From: Phocaeicola oris | GTDB taxonomy: Bacteria > Bacteroidota > Bacteroidia > Bacteroidales > Bacteroidaceae | DNA: 64,000 bases | Direction: 5' to 3' | Assembly (NCBI RefSeq): GCF_021295095.1 | Contig: NZ_JAJLQX010000010.1 | Location: forward strand, 1 to 64,000 | Shown: piece by piece, positions 15,939-23,836 of the stretch | Numbering within the stretch: the first letter of the stretch is position 1 | How the letters are laid out: the number at the start of each line of letters is the position of its first letter | Program-made: the position numbers and the translations under genes | Notes under the pieces: model-generated | Told to the model about the DNA's origin: nothing | Database searches by the model: none | Seen by the model: the letters and a program-made list of their open reading frames with translations, nothing else

Positions 15939-17141
15939 ATGGAAAAGAAAGACGAGTTTATTCGTGTTGGCACTACCTATTATAAGATAGTGGACCAGCC
16001 ACTCATCAACGGAGATACGGTAAAGCGGCGCATCCCTTGGAGTATCGAAGCCCTTAGGCAGGACTATAGCAAGAACTTCATTGCAGAGATACCAAGATAC
16101 GATGGCTTCTGTACGGTTCCCGACCATTGCTTCTACAACAGAGAAATTGGAAACTTCTACAACTTGTATGAGAAACTCACGCACAAGATAGAGGCTGGGC
16201 AGTTCCCTCACATCAAATCGTTGATTGAACATATCTTCGGTGAGCAATATGACTTGGGAATGGATTACCTTCAACTTCTATACATGAGACCCACGCAGAA
16301 GCTGCCCATTCTCTTATTGGTTTCCACGGAACGGAATACTGGCAAGACTACATTCCTCAACTTTCTAAAAATGGTGTTTCAGGACAACGTAACCTTCAAT
16401 ACCAACGAGGATTTCCGAAGCCAGTTTAATGCGGACTGGGCTGGCAAGCTTCTCATCCTTGTCGATGAGGTGTTGCTCAGTCGCCGTGAGGATTCCGAGC
16501 GACTGAAGAATTTGAGTACTGCACGTACTTACAAAGTGGAGGCGAAAGGTAAGGACAGGTCGGAAGTGGAGTTCTTTGCTAAGTTCGTGCTTTGCTCCAA
16601 CAATGAGTCCTTTCCTGTCATCATTGATCCAGAGGAAATCCGTTATTGGGTGCGTAAGGTTGAGCCACTGGAGAATGATGATCCGAACTTCCTTCGTCAC
16701 ATCGAAGAAGAGATTCCGCAGTTTCTGTTTCATCTGCGGCATGGGCGAAGCCTGACAACGACCAAAGAAAGCCGTATGTGGTTCAATCCGAAGCTCATCC
16801 ATACGGAAGCTCTTGACCACATCATCTGCCACAATCGTCCTCGTGCCGAACTGGATATGGTGGAACTCTGTCTGGACGTGATGGAGCGGAACAATCTGAC
16901 ACAACTCTCGTTCTGTCCGAATGACATCCATACACTACTTATCAATACTCATGTGAAGATTGAGAAGTGGCAAATCCTGAAGGTGCTGAAGGAACGTTGG
17001 AAGTTGAAACCAGCAGACAATGCTTATCGCTATACTACCTATAACATCGACTACAACGACGTCACAAACTACATGGCCGTTCAACGAACTGGCAGGTATT
17101 ACACCGTTCAGCGGGATTATCTGGAGCGATTGCGCTGTTGA
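15939..17141 (+). CDS. primase-helicase-like ATPase (DUF5906/VirE-like)
   Basis: The 400-residue protein contains an SF3-like ATPase core: Walker A at about 129-138 (STERNTGKTTF) and Walker B at about 171-177 (LLILVDE), then a sensor-type SNN motif (LCSNNESFPV). Such proteins in Bacteroides integrative elements are thought to unwind or replicate the circular form after excision. No primase active site is obvious in the N-terminal 100 residues, so it may work as a helicase only. It is coupled to the upstream DUF3853 gene by a 3-bp gap. Confidence 0.75.
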   Translation: MEKKDEFIRVGTTYYKIVDQPLINGDTVKRRIPWSIEALRQDYSKNFIAEIPRYDGFCTVPDHCFYNREIGNFYNLYEKLTHKIEAGQFPHIKSLIEHIFGEQYDLGMDYLQLLYMRPTQKLPILLLVSTERNTGKTTFLNFLKMVFQDNVTFNTNEDFRSQFNADWAGKLLILVDEVLLSRREDSERLKNLSTARTYKVEAKGKDRSEVEFFAKFVLCSNNESFPVIIDPEEIRYWVRKVEPLENDDPNFLRHIEEEIPQFLFHLRHGRSLTTTKESRMWFNPKLIHTEALDHIICHNRPRAELDMVELCLDVMERNNLTQLSFCPNDIHTLLINTHVKIEKWQILKVLKERWKLKPADNAYRYTTYNIDYNDVTNYMAVQRTGRYYTVQRDYLERLRC

Positions 17142-17484
17142 TTTGATGAATTGTTGAGCATGGAGCATAAAAGATAATACATCAATGCTTTGTAAACACA
17201 TAAAACCTCAACAAACATTCAACAAACCTAAGCATCAATTATTTTTCTTTTGACTGGCAAAAAATAGTTATAATAATGGCTTATCTGCAGATTTCCATAA
17301 CCTCGTCCTCAGCAAGTGGGACGAAAAAAACAACGATGCATAACATCTCCGACCTCACTCCATTGGTCACTAACCACTGGCTATTATTATGGGGTTGGAG
17401 GAGTAAGTATAGGTTTTGTGTCCCACTAAACCACAGCTCAAAAAGCCGGAAATACCAGATGTCTCACTTAAACACTTCGCAAAT
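17142..17484 (+). other. noncoding gap before mob genes, candidate oriT
   Basis: No convincing gene is seen; short frames here lack family sequence. An inverted repeat CCATTGGT...ACCACTGG (17360-17380, 7 of 8 pairs) with a 5-bp loop lies about 105 bp before mobC, which is the usual position of oriT in mobilizable elements. The nick site is not identified. Confidence 0.35.
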
Positions 17485-17853
17485 ATGAATACCCCAACCC
17501 CTAAGTGCCCCAGCAAAGGCGGTCGCCCGAAGAAACCAGAAGATGAGCAACGGCTCTTTCCTGTCAAAGTATATTTCGATGAACAAAGTTACAAGAAACT
17601 GTTGAACAAGCGAAGGCGTACAGGCATATCTCTCTCCACGTTAGTTTACGAGTTGGCTGTCAACGGTTATGTCAAAGAACCCATATCCAAAGAGGAAGTT
17701 TCTCTGCTTCGCTCATTGGCTGGCATGGCGAATAATTTGAATCAGCTTGCACATGAGGCACACATCCAACATTTCTCCCAAATGGAAGATCGTGTGCAGC
17801 ACCTGGCAAATGAAATCAATGAAGTACTAATACGAATAATAAGTGAAAGATAA
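17485..17853 (+). CDS. MobC-like relaxosome accessory protein
   Basis: I start at the ATG at 17485 (123 residues); an upstream TTG at 17416 would add 23 residues without family sequence. The protein reads KGGRPKKPEDEQR, then VKVYFDEQSYKKLL, then TGISLSTLVYELAVNGYV, a ribbon-helix-helix DNA-binding pattern, and SLAGMANNLNQLAHEAH, the conserved C-terminal block of MobC/plasmid mobilization proteins. It would bind oriT and load the relaxase. It lies 3 bp before the relaxase gene. Confidence 0.8.
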   Translation: MNTPTPKCPSKGGRPKKPEDEQRLFPVKVYFDEQSYKKLLNKRRRTGISLSTLVYELAVNGYVKEPISKEEVSLLRSLAGMANNLNQLAHEAHIQHFSQMEDRVQHLANEINEVLIRIISER

Positions 17854-17856
17854 ACT

Positions 17857-18933
17857 ATGATAGCAAAGATACATCCAGGAAATAACTTTGGTGGCTTGGT
17901 CAACTATGCCAACGACATCGAGAAAAAGGATGCGGTGGTTGTGGCATCCTATGGCGTTAGCCTTGCATCCAATACCGCCATCACTGCCAGTTTCAAAGTA
18001 CAGGCAAAGACCCACTATGGTGTGAAAGATTTCGTTGGGCATATATCGCTCAGTTTCTCTCCTGAGGACAAAGACAAAGTAGATAATGAGCTGATGGCAA
18101 AGATTGCCCAAGATTATATGCGAAGGATGGGCATCGTGAACACGCAGTTCGTCATATTCCGCCATCAAGACCAGCCGCACCCTCATGTGCATATCGTCTA
18201 TAACCGAGTCGATAATGATGGTAATATCATCAAAGGTGACTGCAGCTTTTCCAAGTCGGCAGCCATCACCAAGGCTTTGACCAGAAAGTATGGACTAACT
18301 TTTGGCAAGGGCAAGAAGAACGTCCGACGCGACCGCCTTACGGGAAAGGATGCCATCAAGTACCACCTCTATGACACCATCACCGCCGCCTTGAAGGACT
18401 GCATCACTTGACAGCAGCTCCGAAAGGCTTTGTCAGAAAAAGGCATTTCGCTAGATTTCGTCCGCAACAGCGATGGCAGCGTACGTGGGGTGACCTTCAC
18501 CGACAACGAATACCAAGTGACTTTCTCAGGCAGCAAGATTGACCGCTCGCTATCATTCGGTAGAATCGATAAGAACATGGTGAACATCTATCAAATCAAT
18601 GATGACCCAAGCGACCGTCCCGAGTTCTACCCACACTACGACACGGAGTACATTACCCATATTACTCAGCAATACGGGCAAAACAGTCAAGACCGCCAAA
18701 GCACACCTTCCGATAGCACCGAGGATGCCTTTAACTTCACTCAGGCAAGTGGTCAGGAGGGTGGCACATCGTCTGGCAGCGGTATTGGCGCAGCCATCGC
18801 AGAAGTGCTGTTACAACCACATGTAGTTCCATCATCCGGTGGTGGCGGAGGTTCCAGTTCGAAGGACGATGATGACGATGACAAGGAGAAGAACAAGAAT
18901 AAATATTATACACCACGTAAACGTAAGAGATAA
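17857..18933 (+). pseudogene. MobA-type relaxase split by an in-frame TGA
   Basis: The frame opens at 17857 and would encode 358 residues if one TGA (18409-18411, codon 185) were read through. The relaxase domain is before the stop: the N-terminal IHPGNNFGGLVNYAND with the usual early position of catalytic residues, and the metal-binding three-His motif HPHVHIVYN at about 108-116. After the stop the frame continues without shift (QQLRKALSEKGISLDFV and a Gly/Asp-rich tail). A TGG-to-TGA change at a usual Trp position is the simplest cause. The 184-residue product keeps the nuclease core and may still nick DNA, but the C-terminal half is lost or separately translated. Confidence 0.75.
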
Positions 18934-18935
18934 CT

Positions 18936-19643
18936 ATGGCAAAGAATAAACCTACTCCATTAAAGGACGAACCCGTGATGTCACTCGATGACATATGCAC
19001 CAAACTTGATGAACTGACTGCTTCAATCGGAGCTTTACAGAAAGAACCATGCGAACCGGTTGTACCCAAAGTGAACATTCAGGTCAAAGGGCTGCATTTC
19101 AAAACAGAAGAAGAATTCCATGAGAAGGTCATCCTCCTCTATAAAGGTTTGGGGATCTATAGCCAAGAACAAGAAGATGCCTATATCAAGGAATTACACG
19201 ATAAAGGGGAACTTTCCAACAGGGAGATGCTTCAGGCAATTCACAAGAAGACTTGTGCCATTCCGGATGATAATAATCATGTGCCAAACTCTTTGAAGGA
19301 TCAACTTATACACCGTTGGCACAAAATAAAAGAGTGCATCCATATTGTGTTCTATGAACCAAGCAACAAATGGTATCGTAATGTCTATGCTTGGATAAGT
19401 ATCATTTTGACGCTTATGTTCACCATCTATGAGGTTGTCAATGTGAAACGTCTGAAAGCATATAATGAAGATTTGCAAACCATCGCGGCCCAGCATCAGA
19501 TGACTAGAGAGATAATCCGAGAGCTTCAGCCAGACTTGTTCGTTACCATCACCAGCTTTGATGACATGGTTCAGTCTAAAGGGTACAGCTATGCACATGA
19601 GCATTTTGAAAACAACCTACCAAAAGAAAAGCCAAAGAAGTGA
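18936..19643 (+). CDS. membrane-anchored mob-operon protein, unknown
   Basis: The 235-residue protein has one clear membrane segment at about residues 150-172 (AWISIILTLMFTIYEVV) after a soluble N-terminal part with MSLDDICTKLDELT, and a polar C-terminal tail. I do not recognise a family. It lies 2 bp after the relaxase frame and is thus co-transcribed with the mob genes. Proteins in this position in Bacteroides mobilizable elements are often conserved but uncharacterised. A link between relaxosome and membrane is possible. Confidence 0.6.
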   Translation: MAKNKPTPLKDEPVMSLDDICTKLDELTASIGALQKEPCEPVVPKVNIQVKGLHFKTEEEFHEKVILLYKGLGIYSQEQEDAYIKELHDKGELSNREMLQAIHKKTCAIPDDNNHVPNSLKDQLIHRWHKIKECIHIVFYEPSNKWYRNVYAWISIILTLMFTIYEVVNVKRLKAYNEDLQTIAAQHQMTREIIRELQPDLFVTITSFDDMVQSKGYSYAHEHFENNLPKEKPKK

Positions 19644-19664
19644 CCCTTCTCTGGTTCGCTCCTC

Positions 19665-19713
19665 GCAATTGTCCGACGGAATTCGATTTATTAGAATTGT
19701 TGCGGACAATTGC
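19665..19713. repeat. 11-bp inverted repeat between convergent operons
   Basis: GCAATTGTCCG (19665-19675) and CGGACAATTGC (19703-19713) are exact complements around a 27-bp centre that holds a further GGAATTC/GAATT pairing. No clear T-run follows. It lies between the 3' ends of the mob operon and the defence operon and may serve as a bidirectional terminator. The rest of 19714-19935 shows nothing I can name. Confidence 0.6.
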
Positions 19714-19935
19714 AAACCTTTTAAATAATTTTTCTACTCATCGTATTTTTTCAAGATAAGACTAAAAACACGTTTGACTTTTTTCTCTTTCAGCGAGCGT
19801 GATACCGATGTCCGAAAAGCACGAAAGTCGAAAAGAACCAACTGAGTGATTTTGCTAATGAAATATATTTCGCGAGCATAATGTAACCCGCACGATTTCA
19901 GACGCGCACCTCGTCATAAAAAAATATTTATGTCT

Positions 19936-22320
19936 TTATTGACTTGCGTCTAAAGTTGCGATAAAGTTCTCTAGATGCCTCATGCGGAATGCATAGTCAT
20001 ATCTTTCGGATAAAGGTTCCAGCTCTCTTGATAGAAACTCAATAGAAGGCATCCCAAATAATGCAATCAAACTACTAACAGCTTTCAAGACACGTTTACC
20101 TTTTACCCTTTTATCTTCCTGATTGGAATATTTTAAAAATAGTGTTCCAAACAGAATGGAATATTTCATAGTTCGAATAGCGACCTTTTTATAACTTTCA
20201 TCTTTTTCTACCGGTCCTTTCATTGCAACGCAAAACTTAACAAAATATTCTAGTGACTCAAGCCCCACTATACTGATGCTTCTGTCGAGACTATCATAGA
20301 AAAGCTTCTGATAATAACTTTTAGTCATGGAGTCCATATCGTCAAATAGATAACGAGATCTGTTAAGATAGCATATCTCCATTGCAGCGAATATTGACAA
20401 CGAAAAGAAATTCAAGTCATCCTTAGTAACCACATTTTCGCCTTTGGCATTTACTTGCTCAAAACGTTTACTTATCATTTTCTGATATTTTGTCAATACA
20501 GAAGTCGATAATTCGCCGTAGTCTTTAATATGCTTCTGGTTTATCAATATATCCTCGCGTTCTTCCATTTCTCTGTCATTGCTTGTCTCTGCAGAACCTT
20601 CCTCCTCTTCATCAATTATGGCATCGTCTATTGAACGGATTTTCTTTCTAATACTTTCTTCAATACATTCTATCAGTTTGGAAGTTCGGTCGATTTGTAT
20701 TGTTCTCTTACTTTTTGCATCATCATTGTCATATTCTGGGTTGTATTTTAACTCTGGTAAGAATTTTTCAGAATTGGTTTTCTTTTCTGAAGAAGCTTTT
20801 ATTTCTGGATAAACTTTTTCTTCTGTATCAATAACTAAATCCAGCATCACGTCTGAAAGCATTTCAGCGACCTCCATTCCATCATAACCATCATTTTCTA
20901 TACGAGAAATAACTCTGTTAAGGCTGCGACTCATTTTGGAGGGATTTGTTGTAGCAAGGGAATCCGTTCTATTGATAAAGATCTTATTTGAAGTTCGGTC
21001 CCCATCAGTATTTATTAGATAGCATATTGATTGCATTTTATCTAAATTGACCTCTACTTCATATCTACAATCTTTTACGTGATTTGGTTTAAAGGAAAAT
21101 ACATCTAATCCATTGCTAATAGCAAGCAGGGAGTCCTTTGGAAGTCTTTCTTTACAGATTATAGATAGTTTACCCGATTCATATTGTATAGATAACAACC
21201 TGAACTTGCTTTTCGCTTCAGCTGTATTGTTTTCAGAACGACTTAGTTTCCAAACTGGCACATCAAGTTTTTTTCTGGTTTTCAAACCAAGTAAAGCAAG
21301 AAAATCTTTCTCATCAGATTTATATAAAACACAGAACTCGTCGTTTATGCCTCTTTTAGTCAATGTTCCAAGACCTGATTTCGTGGCATTCGCACTTCCA
21401 ATGACACAATATTCAGTGCCAAAGGTCTTGAAGTGTATTATCTTTGCATGAAGTTGTCTGTCATATGTTTTGAAAACTGATTTACCTCTTTTCGTCTCAT
21501 TGAAGTCAAAGAATTCTATTTTCTTGCTTTGTTGAATTCTACAAGGTGGTAAAGTACAATCCTTGTGAATAAGAACGTTTATCATAGCATTAGGGCAAAG
21601 TTGGGACAACGTGGTTAATGACTCTCCATCTTCATCAAAGAATGGACTAAGAACTGTTATATTTTGTACATCACTTAATGGGACTAAGTTCGATATTTGT
21701 TGTTGGATGCTTGATGAAGGTTCGTTGTATAGCAGAGCTGCATTTAACCCTTCCTGTACCTTCCACATCTTATGAGGTACAATTGTGAAAGAGGAATCTA
21801 AAAAAATACAATTGTCGGGAACTTCATGCAGAATTCTATTGCGTTCAAAATCACCACATTGTTTTGCAAAGTGTGTAAGATATTGCCAACATTCTTCTAT
21901 GAGTGGACGGTGAGAGTCGTTTGCCTCATCAATCATAAACCCTGTGAATGCTTCATGATTCTTTCCATGACCAGTAACCGTTAGATTACCTGTCCCAAAT
22001 ACTACCAGCACAGATTCGTCTCCAACAAAGAAATTGATTTTGGGATGAAAAGCCCCAATAGCATTCATGGTCGTTACACTATATTCCCTACCTATACTCT
22101 TCATGTAGATAGGGTTAATGTATTCTATAGACTTCTCCATTTGATGGCAATCAACAAACACATTTATACTACATATCTGTTTACGATGAAGCATATTCAA
22201 TAACTGATTGTCAAAATGTATTAAGTCAATAGCATACGTAGTTAAAATAGCAGAATGGTATCTGCCATTCTTACCTCCACTGGGAATATCTAATAATATA
22301 GCATGCTCATTCTTTTCCAT
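19936..22320 (-). CDS. phospholipase D-like nuclease with long C-terminal region
   Basis: The ATG at 22320 gives 794 residues and overlaps the preceding gene by 14 bp; an upstream Met at 22344 is less likely. Two PLD half-sites are visible: FHPKINFF with GTGN about 18 residues later (about 91-112), and LHAKIIHF with GSANATKSG (about 290-315). This His-x-Lys...Asn arrangement is that of PLD-family DNA nucleases. The C-terminal 400 residues are helical and charged, with an acidic stretch (DEEEEGSAE), and match nothing I know. It is the last gene of the defence operon. It forms a compact module with the two unrecognised genes upstream and is most likely the effector nuclease (inference). Confidence 0.75.
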   Translation of the reverse strand: MEKNEHAILLDIPSGGKNGRYHSAILTTYAIDLIHFDNQLLNMLHRKQICSINVFVDCHQMEKSIEYINPIYMKSIGREYSVTTMNAIGAFHPKINFFVGDESVLVVFGTGNLTVTGHGKNHEAFTGFMIDEANDSHRPLIEECWQYLTHFAKQCGDFERNRILHEVPDNCIFLDSSFTIVPHKMWKVQEGLNAALLYNEPSSSIQQQISNLVPLSDVQNITVLSPFFDEDGESLTTLSQLCPNAMINVLIHKDCTLPPCRIQQSKKIEFFDFNETKRGKSVFKTYDRQLHAKIIHFKTFGTEYCVIGSANATKSGLGTLTKRGINDEFCVLYKSDEKDFLALLGLKTRKKLDVPVWKLSRSENNTAEAKSKFRLLSIQYESGKLSIICKERLPKDSLLAISNGLDVFSFKPNHVKDCRYEVEVNLDKMQSICYLINTDGDRTSNKIFINRTDSLATTNPSKMSRSLNRVISRIENDGYDGMEVAEMLSDVMLDLVIDTEEKVYPEIKASSEKKTNSEKFLPELKYNPEYDNDDAKSKRTIQIDRTSKLIECIEESIRKKIRSIDDAIIDEEEEGSAETSNDREMEEREDILINQKHIKDYGELSTSVLTKYQKMISKRFEQVNAKGENVVTKDDLNFFSLSIFAAMEICYLNRSRYLFDDMDSMTKSYYQKLFYDSLDRSISIVGLESLEYFVKFCVAMKGPVEKDESYKKVAIRTMKYSILFGTLFLKYSNQEDKRVKGKRVLKAVSSLIALFGMPSIEFLSRELEPLSERYDYAFRMRHLENFIATLDASQ

Positions 22321-22969
22321 AGTTCTCAATGAATTCATGAGCAATGTCGGTTAACTTGTTACTAGAATCGATATAACTCATGTCCTGCAGATAATTAAAA
22401 AGGGAATTAATACGCGGTGAGGTCTCAACGGGATAGCGTTGCTCAACCAAGACGATTCGTCCATCTTCAAATATAAATTTCCTTAAATCTGAATTGTTTT
22501 TTCCCATCTTCGCTATAGCAACCACCGTATGCTCCTGCATAATTTGTGCTATTAAAGAATCCAGGTAGAATGAAATCGGAAAAGACAAATAGCGAGCTAC
22601 ATATGATTTCAGTCCTTCGCTGAATATGCCACGCTGGCGTTTTAAATCATTATTATTTTCAAATTCGAGAATGTCTTTTTTACAATTCTCAAATTCTGTG
22701 TAAAGCTTTAACAGCAGTGAAATTGCATGGGTTGTCGCAAGAATAAAATCCTGACGTTTAACAGCATTCCTCAATTCATCATAGAGATAATCTATATTGT
22801 TGATAACCTTCTTCCTCCATTCATCAATTGTTTTATACTCATTCTCTTCACCCAAGTTTGACGTTATTAACTCTACTATATTTTGTGACAGAACTTGCAT
22901 CGTCGGATTGTGTAGTTCATGAACCTTGCTGAGAATTAGACAGAATATGGTGTCTATGCTGTAATGCAA
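22307..22969 (-). CDS. unrecognised helical protein before the PLD nuclease
   Basis: The 220-residue soluble protein is largely helical (MQVLSQNIVELITSNLG, WRKKVINNIDYLYDELRN, HAISLLLKLYTEFENC) with a C-terminal winged-helix-like segment (FEDGRIVLVEQRYPVE, then LFNYLQDMSYID). I recognise no family. It lies 24 bp after the preceding gene and its end overlaps the start of the PLD gene by 14 bp, so the two proteins are made together in fixed ratio. A role as partner or regulator of the nuclease is likely but unproven. Confidence 0.65.
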   Translation of the reverse strand: MHYSIDTIFCLILSKVHELHNPTMQVLSQNIVELITSNLGEENEYKTIDEWRKKVINNIDYLYDELRNAVKRQDFILATTHAISLLLKLYTEFENCKKDILEFENNNDLKRQRGIFSEGLKSYVARYLSFPISFYLDSLIAQIMQEHTVVAIAKMGKNNSDLRKFIFEDGRIVLVEQRYPVETSPRINSLFNYLQDMSYIDSSNKLTDIAHEFIENYGKE

Positions 22970-22993
22970 GCATTCGCATAAATAATAGAAATA

Positions 22994-23821
22994 TCAACCA
23001 AATGAAGTAGCTATCTTTTTATCTTCTGAAACATAAAGGAATCGGTTCTTTACAAAATTATCTACATCTTTTCCGTTTTCAATATCTCGTAGTAATAGAT
23101 ATATGGTGTCTTTACGATAAGAATTATTGTCATCATCTTTTGTGAGTAGGTGATTTAGATATTTCCATTCTTCAGACTCCCTCTCTGTTTTATGAATAGC
23201 TAACGGCTGTAATTCGTTTATTTCTTCTTCGCTTATATTACCATCTTGAATGCATTCTAACAATAAATCCCTCAAGTCCTTGTCGACACTATTTTGCAGA
23301 GCTACAGCTAATTCTTTACCTTTATTACGAAGATAAAAACGTCCTTCCTCTATCTTTACCAGTTCATAGTATATAAGTGAACCTAAATAATACTGACCAA
23401 ATGCTCCAGTTTTAAATGTCCAATATTTATCTTTCGATTCGTAGTCTGCACCATCTGCCAAATTATAGACACTCTCTTCGACAAGTTTGTACCGACCTTG
23501 TGAAACAAACAAAGCACCAACTATAGCACCAATTCCTTGATCCTTCATGATTAATGCTATTGCTAATTCTGCCCGACGAATAAAATTGTATTGGTGTATA
23601 AAGTTCTGTCCTTTTTTCTCTAATTCATCGTACTCGCTTAATAACCAACAGTAAATACTGTAATAACGAATGTGTCTTGTCAGATTGGTGAGACCAGGAA
23701 GTAATTTGCTATAGGTTGCAATAGAACTATTCTGAATTCCCAACGGATCTCGACCTCCTTTGAAGCCTTCATTCGACGCCCAATATATATTCGTTATTTC
23801 AGATTGCTTGTACTGTGACAT
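22994..23821 (-). CDS. unrecognised protein after hsdR, opens PLD module
   Basis: The 275-residue protein begins with a striking conserved-looking block, IYWASNEGFKGGRDPLGIQ followed by SKLLPGLTNLTRHIRYYSIYCWLL. I have an impression of other bacterial proteins with a similar PLGIQ...SKLLPGLT...RIRYYSFYCW pattern in accessory or defence loci but cannot name the family. The C-terminal half is helical and acidic. No catalytic motif is seen. It starts 15 bp after hsdR stops and is followed 24 bp later by the next gene, so it is part of the same transcript. Confidence 0.65.
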   Translation of the reverse strand: MSQYKQSEITNIYWASNEGFKGGRDPLGIQNSSIATYSKLLPGLTNLTRHIRYYSIYCWLLSEYDELEKKGQNFIHQYNFIRRAELAIALIMKDQGIGAIVGALFVSQGRYKLVEESVYNLADGADYESKDKYWTFKTGAFGQYYLGSLIYYELVKIEEGRFYLRNKGKELAVALQNSVDKDLRDLLLECIQDGNISEEEINELQPLAIHKTERESEEWKYLNHLLTKDDDNNSYRKDTIYLLLRDIENGKDVDNFVKNRFLYVSEDKKIATSFG

Positions 23822-23836
23822 GTCGTATGATTGTTT

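Noticed and set aside
17276-17488. 70-residue open frame in the candidate oriT region
   Set aside because: Low-complexity start, no family sequence, and it overlaps the mobC start in another frame.
18409-18411. Selenocysteine or programmed readthrough at the relaxase TGA
   Set aside because: There is no selenocysteine insertion element or related gene in view, and a Trp codon mutated to TGA is simpler.
19936-23821. DISARM, Zorya or another named defence system for the PLD module
   Set aside because: A PLD protein also occurs in DISARM, but there is no DISARM helicase or DUF1998 protein, and none of the other marker genes of named systems is present.
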